Shown piece by piece: positions 7,925-16,800 of a stretch of DNA of 64,000 nt. A program made the position numbers and the translations under genes. A model generated the notes under the pieces. It had not been told where the DNA came from and searched no databases. It saw only the letters and a list, made by a program, of their open reading frames with translations. Source of the stretch: Rhizobacter sp. (lineage in GTDB: Bacteria; Pseudomonadota; Gammaproteobacteria; Burkholderiales; Burkholderiaceae_C); NCBI GenBank assembly GCA_019635355.1, contig JAHBZQ010000001.1, positions 868,001 to 932,000 of the forward strand, given 5' to 3'. How positions within the stretch are numbered: the first letter of the stretch is position 1; every line of letters begins with the position of its first letter.

Positions 7925-9007
7925 ATGACGGAGATTTGGATGGATTGGTTCAGAGACACGACCGTGTTCGGCATTTCGGTGGCCAACCTTCTGTGGGCAG
8001 CGCTGGTGGCGCTGGTGGCTTACCTGCTCATCACGCAGGCGGTGCGACTGGCGCTCAAGCGGCTGAAGAGCTTGGCCGGCCACACCTCGACGCGCGCCGA
8101 CGACATGCTGGTGGAAACGCTGGGCAGCACCAATCGCGCCTTGATGCTGGTCGTGTCGCTGCTGATCGGCCTGAGCGTGCTCGACCTGCCCGACCGCTGG
8201 GCCGGGCGAGTCTCGCAGCTGTGGTTCGTGGCGCTGGCGCTTCAGATCGCGCTTTGGGCCAACACCGCCGTGACGCTCGGGCTGCGCCGTCATATCCAGC
8301 GCGCCGGGGCCGCGTCGGCGAGTGCCGCGGCCACGCTCATCTCGTGGGGCCTGCGCTCGGTGCTGTGGGCCATCGTGCTGCTGGCGATGCTGTCAAACCT
8401 CGGCGTCAACGTGACCGCCTTCGTCGCGAGCCTGGGCGTCGGCGGCATCGCGGTGGCGCTGGCCGCGCAGAACATCCTCGGCGATCTCTTCGCTTCGGTG
8501 GCGATCGCGGTCGACAAGCCCTTCGAGGTGGGTGACTTCATCGTGCTCGGCAGCATCGCCGGCACGGTGGAGGTGGTGGGTGTGAAGACCACGCGCATCC
8601 GCAGCCTCGGCGGCGAGCAGATCGTGATGTCGAACACCGAGTTGCTGAAGCAGACCGTGAGCAACTACAAGCGACTGCAGGAGCGGCGCATCGTGTTCGG
8701 CTTCCGGCTCAACTACCGCACACCGCCCGAGATGCTGCGCCGCGTGCCCGAGACGGTGAAGGCCATCGTGGAAGAGAGCCAGTCGCTGCGCTTCGACCGC
8801 GCCCACTTCAAGGGCTTCGGCGAAAGCTCGCTCGAGTTCGAGGTGGTCTACATCGTGCTGGGGCCCGACTACAACCAGTACATGGACGAGCAGCAGCGCA
8901 TCAACCTCCGGCTCGCCGAAGAACTGGCCGCGATGGGCGTGGAGTTCGCCTACCCCACGCGCACGGTGCTGCTGTCGCACCCGGCGGCCGAGCCGGCCGC
9001 GGCGTGA
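7925..9007 (+). CDS. MscS-family mechanosensitive channel
   Basis: A 360-residue small-conductance mechanosensitive channel that releases solutes on hypo-osmotic shock. Membrane helices lie at the N-terminus (VANLLWAALVALVAYLLI, ALMLVVSLLIGLSVL and following), then the pore helix region FVASLGVGGIAVALAAQNIL with its Gly/Ala packing and the beta domain starting DLFASVAIAVDKPFEVGDFI, and the C-terminal alpha/beta region. The ATG at 7925 has GGAG 6 bases upstream, which favours it over the ATG at 7919. Divergent to otsBA, so solute synthesis and solute release share a control region. Confidence 0.94.
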   Translation: MTEIWMDWFRDTTVFGISVANLLWAALVALVAYLLITQAVRLALKRLKSLAGHTSTRADDMLVETLGSTNRALMLVVSLLIGLSVLDLPDRWAGRVSQLWFVALALQIALWANTAVTLGLRRHIQRAGAASASAAATLISWGLRSVLWAIVLLAMLSNLGVNVTAFVASLGVGGIAVALAAQNILGDLFASVAIAVDKPFEVGDFIVLGSIAGTVEVVGVKTTRIRSLGGEQIVMSNTELLKQTVSNYKRLQERRIVFGFRLNYRTPPEMLRRVPETVKAIVEESQSLRFDRAHFKGFGESSLEFEVVYIVLGPDYNQYMDEQQRINLRLAEELAAMGVEFAYPTRTVLLSHPAAEPAAA

Positions 9008-9013
9008 CTCGTG

Positions 9014-9718
9014 TCAGGCGCGTGAGGCCTTCGGCACGTCCATGCCGTGGCGGCGCTTCAGCTCGGCGGTGTCGGGCGAGGCCATGAAATCGAGCACCGC
9101 CTGGGCTTGAGGGTGCTGCGCCTGGGCCGCCACCGCGCCGGTGAAGGTGGTGGTGATTTCGAGGCCGGGCGGCATGCCGCCGAGCAGGGTGATGCCGTCG
9201 AGGTTCATCAGCTCGCTCAGCTGCTGGAAGCCGAGCTCGGCCTCGCCGCTCGCCACGAGCGAACCCACCGGCACGCCGGCGCGTGCCTGCACGAGGCGCG
9301 GCTTCAGCGTCTCGGCGATGCCCCACCGTTCGAAGAGCTTCAGCAAGGCGGTGCCGCTCGGCCCGGTGGAGTAGCCGATGCTGCGGGCCGCGAGCACCGC
9401 GCGGCGCAGCGCTTCTTCGGAGCCCACGTCAGGCTGCGGCGCACCGGCCTTCACCGCGATCGCCACCGACGAGTCGACGAGGGCGCGCCGGCTCGAGGGC
9501 TGCACGCGGCCGCCTGCGGCGAGCTTGTCGAGAGCGTCGCTTGCGAGGAAGACGAGATCGAAGGCCTCGCCGGCCTCAACGCGCCGGGCCGCGTCGACGC
9601 CGCCCACCGATTCGATCTGCATCTCAGTGCCGGTGGCCTGGCGGTAACGCTCGGCCAGCTGGGCCAGCACCTGGCGGGTGGCCATCGACGAGATTGCGCG
9701 CAGGGGGAGGGTGCTCAT
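9014..9718 (-). CDS. ModA-like substrate-binding protein without a signal peptide
   Basis: A 234-residue periplasmic-binding-protein-fold sequence resembling ModA-type molybdate/oxyanion binders: AERYRQATG, GEAFDLVFLASDALDKLAAGG, SIGYSTGPSG (anion-binding loop type) and GEAELGFQQLSEL are characteristic. The N-terminus MSTLPLRAISSMATRQ has no hydrophobic signal sequence and no plausible upstream start supplies one, and no permease or ATPase genes are adjacent. It may therefore be a cytoplasmic protein using the fold for another ligand. Such signal-less ModA-like proteins occur elsewhere in Burkholderiales; function unknown. Confidence 0.8.
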   Translation of the reverse strand: MSTLPLRAISSMATRQVLAQLAERYRQATGTEMQIESVGGVDAARRVEAGEAFDLVFLASDALDKLAAGGRVQPSSRRALVDSSVAIAVKAGAPQPDVGSEEALRRAVLAARSIGYSTGPSGTALLKLFERWGIAETLKPRLVQARAGVPVGSLVASGEAELGFQQLSELMNLDGITLLGGMPPGLEITTTFTGAVAAQAQHPQAQAVLDFMASPDTAELKRRHGMDVPKASRA

Positions 9719-9855
9719 GCGGATGCGAAACGGGGGCGAAGGAGCGACGATTCTGGGCGAGTGCCGCGGCCTCGCCTAGCGGGGACTCGTCCTAGCTGCT
9801 ATGCGCGAATGGCATGGCCGCGCCAGAATGCACCGGCACTCGACAGGAGCCCATC

Positions 9856-10329
9856 ATGAGCAACGCCCCGTCCCAAGACCCCCGCTGGAAGCACGACGGC
9901 GTGCGCGTCGTGCCCGCCGGTTCGCTCGATGCGAACACCGCCCAGACCCCCGGCATGGACCGCAAGGCCGCGATCAACTTCGCCCGCGTCGGCGCGCAGA
10001 AGCTGTGGGCCGGCACGGTGCACATCCACGCCAACGCCAAGACGGGTGCGCATCACCATGGCCCGCTGGAGAGCGTGATCTACGTGGTGAAGGGCCGCGC
10101 CCGCATGCGCTGGGGCGAGCGGCTCGAGTTCACCGCCGAGGCCGGGCCGGGCGACTTCATCTACGTGCCGCCCTTCGTGCCCCACCAGGAGATCAACGCC
10201 AGCCGCACCGAGACGCTCGAATGCGTGCTGGTGCGAAGCGATGGCGAGGCGGTGGCCATCAACCTCGACATCGCGCCGGCCGAGCCGCCCGAAGAGGTGC
10301 GGTGGATCGACCCCACGCACCCGGGTTGA
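9856..10329 (+). CDS. Cupin-domain protein
   Basis: A 157-residue single-domain cupin. The metal-binding motif 1 is GAHHHGPLESVIYVVKG (His 66-68, Glu 72) and motif 2 contains PGDFIYVPPFVPHQEIN with His 110, giving a full 3-His/1-Glu metal site. The start MSNAPSQD has AGGAG upstream; an ATG 14 codons earlier lacks one. Cupins of this size include dioxygenases, isomerases and sensors; the substrate cannot be read from the sequence. It is convergent with the dienelactone hydrolase-like gene, 11 bases away. Confidence 0.88.
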   Translation: MSNAPSQDPRWKHDGVRVVPAGSLDANTAQTPGMDRKAAINFARVGAQKLWAGTVHIHANAKTGAHHHGPLESVIYVVKGRARMRWGERLEFTAEAGPGDFIYVPPFVPHQEINASRTETLECVLVRSDGEAVAINLDIAPAEPPEEVRWIDPTHPG

Positions 10330-10340
10330 CGTTCAACGGT

Positions 10341-11156
10341 TCAACGCGCGAGCCGGTCGCGGAAGAACGCGAGGATCTCGTCGCGCGCCTGGATCGTGGG
10401 CTGGCCGGCCTCGTCGATCAGGTGCGCGGTGACCACGCTGTGCGGCTGCGGCACGGCCTGGCGGAAGAAGGGCGGGGTGTCGGGGTTGGCGGCGCTGTCG
10501 GGCAGCACGCGGGCCACGAAACGCTGACCGAGCGCGGCCTGGTAGGCCGCGAAACGCTCGGCGCGGCAGTACGGGTCGCCCTCGAAACGGTAGGCGAGCA
10601 CCTTGAGGTCGTCGCGGTCGAGGCGCTCGCGCACGGCCTTGAGATCGGCGGGCGAGATCTCCAGCCCGGCCGGGTCTTTCAGCGGCAGCGTGGGCTGCGA
10701 GAGCACCGGCGCCAGCACCGATTCCTCCAGCATCATCGTGAGCGCGAAGTTGCCGGTGAAGCACATGCCGATGGCGCCCACGCCGGGGCCGCCGCACTCC
10801 GAGTGCGCAAGCTTCGCCAGCGCGCGCAGCCACTGCGTGACCGGGCTCGTCTCGTTGGCGGCGAGCGCGCGGAACTCGGCGCTCACGCAGGCACGCTTGA
10901 AGATCTCGATGCCTTCGGCGGCCTGTGGCACCGCGCCGTCGCGCCCGAAGAGCGAGGGCATGTAGACGGTGAAGCCGGCGTCGCGCACCCAGCGCGCAAA
11001 GCGCGCCACGTGCGGGCTGATGCCGGGCATCTCGGTCATCACGATCACGCCCGGGCCGCGGCCGGCGGTGTAGACGCGCTTGGTGATGTGGTCGAGGGTG
11101 ATGTCTCGGCGCTCGAAGTCGTCGAGCGGGTCGTCCTGGTCGAGAGGTCGGGGCAT
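10341..11156 (-). CDS. Dienelactone hydrolase-family protein
   Basis: A 271-residue alpha/beta hydrolase. VYTAGRGPGVIVMTEMPG resembles the DLH N-terminal strand with its Glu (E42) that in DLH holds the catalytic thiol, and the nucleophile elbow GMCFTG has Cys 132, as in true dienelactone hydrolases. DLH opens lactone rings in chlorocatechol breakdown, but many homologues act on other esters; no other catechol genes are nearby. The C-terminal His appears near PHSVVTAHLID. The start MPRPLDQDD was preferred to a longer version that runs through the divergent transporter promoter. Confidence 0.87.
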   Translation of the reverse strand: MPRPLDQDDPLDDFERRDITLDHITKRVYTAGRGPGVIVMTEMPGISPHVARFARWVRDAGFTVYMPSLFGRDGAVPQAAEGIEIFKRACVSAEFRALAANETSPVTQWLRALAKLAHSECGGPGVGAIGMCFTGNFALTMMLEESVLAPVLSQPTLPLKDPAGLEISPADLKAVRERLDRDDLKVLAYRFEGDPYCRAERFAAYQAALGQRFVARVLPDSAANPDTPPFFRQAVPQPHSVVTAHLIDEAGQPTIQARDEILAFFRDRLAR

Positions 11157-11328
11157 GTCGTGCGTCCTTCTGGAGATGAGACGATTCGACCTCTCAGCCC
11201 TCGGGAAGGCCACTGTCGGCCGCGACAAGTTCAAGGCCGAAACGGACACCCCCGGGGCTCCTACCGATGACACGCCCGCCGCGCACGGATACAAACTTGC
11301 CCGCTGCACCCTTCCTCACGCACCTTCC

Positions 11329-12534
11329 ATGAAAGCACCCATGAGCACGCATTCCCCGGCCTTCCGTCTGGCCGCCCTGGCCGCCGCCACCCTGATGGCG
11401 CTCCCCGCCGCAGCCGCCGACCGTGTCAAGGTCGGCCTCCTCAGCACCCTGTCGGGCGCGGGCTCGGGGCTGGGCATCGACATCCGCGACGGCTTCCAGC
11501 TCGCGGTGAAGCACGCCGGCGGCAAGCTCGGCGGCCTGGCCGCCGAGGTGATCGTGGCCGACGACCAGATGAGCCCCGACGCCGCCAAGCAGACGGCCGA
11601 CCGCCTGCTCAAGCGCGACAAGGTCGACTTCATGACCGGCATCGTGTTCTCGAACATCATGCTGGCCGTGGCGCCGCCGGTGTTCCAGTCGCGCACCTTC
11701 TACATCAGCGCCAACGCCGGTCCCTCGCAGCTCGCCGGCGCGCAATGCAACCCGTATTTCTTCAGCGCTTCGTACCAGAACGACAACATGCACGAGGCCG
11801 TGGGCAAGACGGTGCAGGCCCGTGGCGTGAAGAAGGTGGCGCTGCTCGCGCCCAACTACCCGGCAGGCAAGGATGCGCTGGCCGGCTTCAAGCGTTTCTA
11901 CAAAGGTGAGATCGCGCTCGAGACCTACACGCCGCTCAACCAGCTCGACTACGGCGCCGAGCTGTCGCAGATCCGCGCCTCGGGCGCCGATGCGGTGTAT
12001 GTGTTCCTGCCGGGCGGCCTGGGCATCAACTTCATCAAGCAGTTCACCAGCACCGGCCTCAACAAGGAGATGAAGCTTTTCGCGCCGGGCTTCTCGGCCG
12101 ATGAAGACGTGATCCGCGCCGTGGGCGAGCCGATGGTCGGTATCTTGAACAGCTCGCAGTGGGCGCACGACATGGACAACGCAGCCAACAAGCGCTTCGT
12201 GGCCGACTTCCAGAAGGAATACGGCCGCCTGCCCACGCTCTACGCGGCGCAGGGGTATGACGCGGCACGCCTGATCGACGGCGCGGTGAAGACGGTGGGC
12301 GGCAAGATCGAAGACAAGGCCGCGGTGCGCAAGGCGCTCGAAGCCGCGAAGTTCGAGTCGGTGCGCGGCGAGTTCAAGTTCAACACCAACCACTTCCCGG
12401 TGCAGGATTACTACCTGCGCGAGGTGGTGAAAGACGGCCAGGGCCGCATCACCAACAAGACCCTGGGCAAGGTGTTCGACAACCACGCCGACGCGTATGC
12501 CGGCGACTGCAAGATGCCGGCCGAGACCCCGTGA
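11329..12534 (+). CDS. ABC transporter substrate-binding protein, LivK/branched-chain amino acid type
   Basis: A 401-residue periplasmic binding protein of the leucine/amide type. The signal peptide (MKAPMSTHSPAFRLAAL to about residue 30, Ala-rich c-region AAAAD) is followed by VKVGLLSTLSGAGSGLG, the usual first strand, and type I binding-protein lobes (VIVADDQMSPDAAKQTADRL; GADAVYVFLPGGLGINFIKQ). It opens a five-gene transporter operon. No strong ribosome site separates the ATGs at 11329 and 11341, so the start could be four codons later. Ligand may be an amino acid, amide or aromatic acid; sequence alone does not say. Confidence 0.93.
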   Translation: MKAPMSTHSPAFRLAALAAATLMALPAAAADRVKVGLLSTLSGAGSGLGIDIRDGFQLAVKHAGGKLGGLAAEVIVADDQMSPDAAKQTADRLLKRDKVDFMTGIVFSNIMLAVAPPVFQSRTFYISANAGPSQLAGAQCNPYFFSASYQNDNMHEAVGKTVQARGVKKVALLAPNYPAGKDALAGFKRFYKGEIALETYTPLNQLDYGAELSQIRASGADAVYVFLPGGLGINFIKQFTSTGLNKEMKLFAPGFSADEDVIRAVGEPMVGILNSSQWAHDMDNAANKRFVADFQKEYGRLPTLYAAQGYDAARLIDGAVKTVGGKIEDKAAVRKALEAAKFESVRGEFKFNTNHFPVQDYYLREVVKDGQGRITNKTLGKVFDNHADAYAGDCKMPAETP

Positions 12535-13451
12535 CCGGGATCCTCGTCCTTGAGCAGCTGCTCAACGGACTGCAGTTCGGGTTGATGCTGTTCCTGCTGG
12601 CGGCCGGGCTCACGCTCGTGTTCGGCATCATGGACATGATCAACCTGGCGCACGGTTCGCTGTACATGGTGGGCGCGTATCTCATCGCGTCCATCGCCGC
12701 TGCTTCCGGCTCGTTCTGGCTCGGGCTGGCGGGCGGCGTGGCGGCCACGGCGGTGATCGGCGTGCTGCTCGAGCTCACCGTGCTGCGCCGGCTCTACGAG
12801 CGCGACCACCTCTCGCAGGTGCTCGGCACCTTCGCCATCCTGCTGATGGCCAACGAGGGCGTGCGCATGATCTGGGGCTCGCAGCCGGTGCCGATGGCCA
12901 TGCCGGCGGCGCTCTCCGGCCCGGTGGAGCTGCTGCCCGGCTTCAGCTACCCGGCTTACCGGCTCTTCATCATCGGCGTGGGGCTCGCCGTTGCGCTGCT
13001 GCTGTACCTGCTCGTCACGCGCACCCGCGTGGGCATGCAGGTGCGGGCCGGTGCGTCGAACCGCGAGATGGCCCAGGCGATGGGCACCAACGTGCGCCTG
13101 CTCTTCACCGCGCTCTTCGCCATCGGTGCGGCGCTGTGCGCGGTGGCCGGCGGCATGCTGGGCCCGCTGCTGGCGGTGCAGGTGGGCATGGGCGAGAGCA
13201 TCCTCATCCTCGCCTTCGTGGTGATCGTGATCGGCGGCATCGGCTCCATCCGCGGGGCGCTGCTGGGCGCGCTGCTGGTGGGCGCGGTCGACACCGCCGG
13301 GCGCACGCTGGTGCCGCTGCTCTTCGGCCAGCTGCTCGGGCCCGCAGCCGCTGCCACTGCCGGCCCGGCCGTGGCCTCGATCCTCATCTACGTGCTCATG
13401 GCCGCCGTGCTCTTCTGGAAGCCACGCGGTCTGTTCCCCTCTCACGGCTGA
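12531..13451 (+). CDS. Branched-chain amino acid-type ABC permease LivH
   Basis: A 306-residue inner-membrane permease with about eight hydrophobic helices. LLNGLQFGLMLFLLAAGLTL and FGIMDMINLAHGSLYMVGAY are the hallmark LivH segments (the DMINLAHG motif), and GASNREMAQAMGTNV is the cytoplasmic EAA-like loop that contacts the ATPases. A GTG start overlaps the stop of the binding protein (GTGA), indicating coupled translation. Works with the LivM-type permease and two ATPases downstream. Confidence 0.94.
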   Translation: MTGILVLEQLLNGLQFGLMLFLLAAGLTLVFGIMDMINLAHGSLYMVGAYLIASIAAASGSFWLGLAGGVAATAVIGVLLELTVLRRLYERDHLSQVLGTFAILLMANEGVRMIWGSQPVPMAMPAALSGPVELLPGFSYPAYRLFIIGVGLAVALLLYLLVTRTRVGMQVRAGASNREMAQAMGTNVRLLFTALFAIGAALCAVAGGMLGPLLAVQVGMGESILILAFVVIVIGGIGSIRGALLGALLVGAVDTAGRTLVPLLFGQLLGPAAAATAGPAVASILIYVLMAAVLFWKPRGLFPSHG

Positions 13452-13452
13452 C

Positions 13453-14409
13453 ATGTCTTCTTCTGTGCTGGACCACCGGCTCGACCCGCGCATCGCGATC
13501 CCGCTGCTCGTGCTGCTGGCCGCGCTGCCGCTGGGCCTCGATGCGGTCGGCGAGAGCTTCTACATCGGCGTGGCCAGCCGCATCCTCATCTTTGCGCTGG
13601 CCGCCACGAGCTTGAACCTCATCCTCGGCTTCGGCGGCATGGTGAGCTTCGGCCACGCGGCCTTCGTCGGCATGGGCGCCTACACCGTGGGCATCCTGAT
13701 GCAAGGCGGGGTGGTGTCGGCATGGGTGGCGTGGCCGGCGGCCTTCGTGGTGGGTGGGCTCTTCGCTTTCGTGATCGGCCTCGTGAGCCTGCGCACGCAG
13801 GGCGTGTACTTCATCATGATCACGCTCGCCTTCGCGCAGATGCTCTTCTACCTGATGGCCTCGCTCAAGACCTGGGGCGGTGACGACGGGCTGTCGCTCG
13901 CCTCGCGCTCGCGCGTGGGGCTCGGCCTCGACCTCGGCAGCGACACGCAGTTCTTCTACGTGGTGCTGGCGGTGGGCTCGCTCGTCTTCTTCTTCATCGC
14001 CCGCCTGCTCAACGCGCGTTTCGGCCACGTGCTGCAAGGCATTCGCGAAAACGAGACGCGCATGGCCGCGCTCGGCTTCGCCGTCTTCCGCTACAAGCTG
14101 ATCGCCTTCACGCTGGCCGGCGCCATCGCCGGCCTGGCGGGCGCGCTGCTGGCGAACCAGGGCAACTTCGTGAGCCCGGCGCTCATGCAGTGGAGCCAGT
14201 CGGGCATGTTGATGGTGATGGTGATCCTGGGCGGCGTGGGGTATCTCTACGGTGGCCTGGTGGGCGCGGCGGTGTTCCTGCTGCTCGAAGAAGTGCTGGT
14301 GGGCTACACGATCCACTGGCAGTTCGGGCTCGGTGCGGTGCTGCTCGCGGTGGTGCTGCTGGCGCCCAATGGCCTCTTGAGCCTGCTGCGGCGCCGGGGG
14401 GCGGTATGA
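13453..14409 (+). CDS. Branched-chain amino acid-type ABC permease LivM
   Basis: A 318-residue permease partner. FALAATSLNLILGFGGMVSF followed by GHAAFVGMGAYTVGIL is the typical LivM signature (NLILGFGGMVSFGHAAF-like), and the EAA-type loop is IRENETRMAALGFAVFRYKL. It starts one base after the LivH stop and ends in an ATGA overlap with the next gene. Together with LivH it forms the transmembrane channel. Confidence 0.94.
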   Translation: MSSSVLDHRLDPRIAIPLLVLLAALPLGLDAVGESFYIGVASRILIFALAATSLNLILGFGGMVSFGHAAFVGMGAYTVGILMQGGVVSAWVAWPAAFVVGGLFAFVIGLVSLRTQGVYFIMITLAFAQMLFYLMASLKTWGGDDGLSLASRSRVGLGLDLGSDTQFFYVVLAVGSLVFFFIARLLNARFGHVLQGIRENETRMAALGFAVFRYKLIAFTLAGAIAGLAGALLANQGNFVSPALMQWSQSGMLMVMVILGGVGYLYGGLVGAAVFLLLEEVLVGYTIHWQFGLGAVLLAVVLLAPNGLLSLLRRRGAV

Positions 14410-15161
14410 GCCTTCTGCGGACCGATCAACTCGTGAAACGCTTCGGCGGGCTCGTGGCCACCGACCACGCCAGCCTGAGCGTGGAAGCGGGCGAGCTGCA
14501 CGCCCTCATCGGCCCCAATGGCGCCGGCAAGACCACGCTCATCCAGCTGCTCTCGGGGGCGCTGGCGCCCGACGCCGGCCACGTCCACTTCGACGGGCAC
14601 GAGGTGACCGCCACGCCCATCCATGCGCGAGTGCACCAGGGCCTCGTGCGCTCGTACCAGATCACGAGCGTGTTCAAGCGGCTTTCGGTGCTCGACAACC
14701 TGGCGCTCGCGGTGCAGTCGCGCGACGGCAGCAGCCTGCGATTCTGGAAGCCGGCGCGCACGGAGCGGGCGCGCTACGACAGCGCCGCTGCGGTGGCCGA
14801 GCGGGTGGGCCTGGGCGAGCAGCTGCAGCGCACCGCTGGTGCCTTGTCGCACGGCGAGCAGCGCCAGCTCGAAGTCGGGCTCGCGCTGGCGCTCGAGCCC
14901 AAGCTGCTGCTGCTCGACGAGCCGATGGCCGGCATGGGCCCCGAGGAGTCGGAGCGCATGGTCGCCTTGCTGCAGGGCCTGCGCGGGAACGTGACCATGC
15001 TGCTGGTCGAGCACGACATGGACGCCGTCTTCCGCCTGGCCGACCGCGTCTCCACGCTGGTGTCGGGCCGCATCATCGCCACCGGCACCGCCAGCGAGAT
15101 CCGCGAACACCCGGAAGTGAAACGCGCCTACCTTGGGGACGACGCGGAGGAAACGCTGTGA
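14406..15161 (+). CDS. Branched-chain amino acid-type ABC ATPase LivG
   Basis: A 251-residue ATPase. Walker A is GPNGAGKTT (about residues 36-44), the signature loop is LSHGEQRQLEVGLAL (variant of LSGGQ), Walker B is KLLLLDEPMAGM, followed by the switch His in LLVEHDMD. The C-terminal DRVSTLVSGRIIATG and the EIREHPEVKRAYLG tail are typical LivG. Overlaps LivM at its start and LivF at its end, so the operon is tightly coupled. Confidence 0.95.
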   Translation: MSLLRTDQLVKRFGGLVATDHASLSVEAGELHALIGPNGAGKTTLIQLLSGALAPDAGHVHFDGHEVTATPIHARVHQGLVRSYQITSVFKRLSVLDNLALAVQSRDGSSLRFWKPARTERARYDSAAAVAERVGLGEQLQRTAGALSHGEQRQLEVGLALALEPKLLLLDEPMAGMGPEESERMVALLQGLRGNVTMLLVEHDMDAVFRLADRVSTLVSGRIIATGTASEIREHPEVKRAYLGDDAEETL

Positions 15162-15871
15162 GCGGCGCCTTGCTGGACGTCACTGGCCTGGAGACGGCCT
15201 ATGGCGCGAGCCAGGTGCTCTTCGGCATCGACCTCGCCATCCGCCAGGGCGAAGTGGCCACGCTGCTCGGCCGCAACGGCATGGGCAAGACCACCACCGT
15301 GCGCTCGGTGCTCGGGCTCACGCGGGCGAGGGCAGGGCAGGTGCGCTTTCGCGGCGAGCGCATCGAGGCGATGCCGCCCGACCGCATCGCGCGCATGGGC
15401 CTGGCCGTGGTGCCGGAAGGGCGGCAGATCTTCCCGAACCTGTCGGTGAAGGAAAACCTGCTGGCCTTCGCCGCCCGCCGCAACGCCAGCGAAACGCCGT
15501 GGACGCTCGACCGTGTGGTGGCGCTCTTTCCCGCCCTGGCAGCACGTTTCGCCAACATGGGCAACCAGCTCTCGGGCGGCGAGCAGCAGATGCTCGCCAT
15601 CGGCCGCGCGCTGATGACCAACCCGCACCTGCTGATCCTCGACGAAGCGACCGAAGGGCTCGCGCCACTCATCCGCGACGAGATCTGGCGCTGCCTCGCC
15701 GAGCTGCGCGCGCAGGGCCAGACCATCCTCGTGATCGACAAATACGTGCAGCGCCTGGTGAAGCTCGCCGACCGCCACACCATCATCGAGCGTGGCCAGG
15801 TCGTCTGGCAGGGCGGCTCGGCGGCGCTGGCCGAAGACCCCTCGCTCTGGCACCGCTACGTGGGCGTGTGA
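15158..15871 (+). CDS. Branched-chain amino acid-type ABC ATPase LivF
   Basis: A 237-residue ATPase. Walker A is GRNGMGKTTT, the signature loop is LSGGEQQMLAIGRAL, Walker B is LLILDEATEGLAP with the LivF-type TEGLAP segment. The switch position after VI is DKYVQ in place of the usual EHN/D, so the H-loop His is not obvious (ILVIDKYVQRL), which is a known variation in LivF proteins. It starts at a GTG overlapping the LivG stop and its 3' end overlaps the convergent unknown gene by 16 bases. Confidence 0.93.
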   Translation: MSGALLDVTGLETAYGASQVLFGIDLAIRQGEVATLLGRNGMGKTTTVRSVLGLTRARAGQVRFRGERIEAMPPDRIARMGLAVVPEGRQIFPNLSVKENLLAFAARRNASETPWTLDRVVALFPALAARFANMGNQLSGGEQQMLAIGRALMTNPHLLILDEATEGLAPLIRDEIWRCLAELRAQGQTILVIDKYVQRLVKLADRHTIIERGQVVWQGGSAALAEDPSLWHRYVGV

Positions 15872-16581
15872 GCGAGCAGCGCCTTGGCCGCCTCGATGCG
15901 CAGCGCGAGCGGCGCAGCCTCGTCGTTCAACACACGCTGCAGGAACTGCCTCGGGTCCACGTCGCCTTCGGCGCGGCTCAGCTGCGGCTGCGCGTTTGAC
16001 GCTGGCGCCGAGACGGGCTGAAGCCGTCTGAACGCGGCGTCGAAGGCGGCGGGCTTGATGCTCTCCAGCCTCGCCAACAGGTCGGCCTGGCCGTCGATGC
16101 CGGGCGGGATGTCGAGCCAGGGCGTGTCGGCAAACACGGGCGCCAAACCGGGCGCGACGAAGGCCGACCAGTTGCCCGAAGGCTGCTGCTCCGCAGGCAC
16201 GAGCGCCGCATGGCGATGCGGCTCGGCTGCGGTCGGAAAGAGGCGCACACGCGCGGGCTCCACCTGCGCCAGATGACGCAGGCGCAGCCGTTCGAGAAAG
16301 GCCGCAGCCTGCGCTGCCGCGGCAGGCTCTGCGAGCGACAGCCACAGCTGCAGCCCCTCGGTGCCCGACACGGCGATCGCCGGCGCCGGCAGTTCGAGAT
16401 CGTGTTGCACGGCGTGCCACACCGCGGCCAGCACCTCCCACTCGGCGGGCCGCGCCAGCTCGATTACCAGCGCGCGCACGCGGCCCTGCGCATCGATGAG
16501 GCCCGGGCTCTCTTCGTGGGCCGCGCCGGGCGCCGGCGGCGAGAGAAACAGGCGCTGTAGCTCGGTTTGCAAACGGTTCAT
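15856..16581 (-). CDS. Hypothetical protein
   Basis: A 241-residue Ala-rich soluble protein starting MNRLQTELQRLF. I do not recognise a family with confidence. Residues about 36-90 (ALVIELARPAEWEVL, then APAIAVSGTEGLQLWLSL) have the rhythm of an archaeo-eukaryotic primase-like core as in LigD polymerase domains (strand, helix, SGxxGxxLW strand), but catalytic DxD residues are not seen, so any such relation would be to a non-catalytic version. The C-terminal 60 residues are helical (LQRVLNDEAAPLALRIEAAKALL). It is convergent with livF, overlapping it by 16 bases. Confidence 0.7.
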   Translation of the reverse strand: MNRLQTELQRLFLSPPAPGAAHEESPGLIDAQGRVRALVIELARPAEWEVLAAVWHAVQHDLELPAPAIAVSGTEGLQLWLSLAEPAAAAQAAAFLERLRLRHLAQVEPARVRLFPTAAEPHRHAALVPAEQQPSGNWSAFVAPGLAPVFADTPWLDIPPGIDGQADLLARLESIKPAAFDAAFRRLQPVSAPASNAQPQLSRAEGDVDPRQFLQRVLNDEAAPLALRIEAAKALLAHTPT

Positions 16582-16687
16582 CGGGTCGGGCGGACAGGAA
16601 TCTGACGAGCGCGGATTTTCACGTGCCGCGCCGCTCGCCAGGCCGCATGGAACTTCTTTGGCCCCCGTCGCTCTAGGCGAATACTAC

Positions 16688-16737
16688 GTAGTTCACAAAA
16701 TGACCACACGGTTGTCTTGGTGAACTTTGTAGTTCAC
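16688..16737. promoter_or_regulatory. Repeated and inverted GTTCAC elements upstream of the fasciclin genes
   Basis: GTGAAC-6-GTTCAC (16720-16737) forms an inverted repeat, and another TAGTTCAC copy ends at 16696, exactly 41 bases earlier (about four helical turns). The sites lie 64-113 bases upstream of the first fasciclin gene, in an AT-richer patch, and look like operator half-sites. No regulator gene is adjacent. Confidence 0.4.
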
Positions 16738-16800
16738 ATTCCGCTTCCTGCGCGCGCTCGACCCAATCCCACACCTCCCACACCCTCAAGGAGAGACACG

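Noticed and set aside
16717..16800. Earlier in-frame start for the two-domain fasciclin protein
   Set aside because: It would bury the lipoprotein signal and overlap the promoter repeats; the ATG at 16801 has an AGGAG site and a clean LAAC lipobox.
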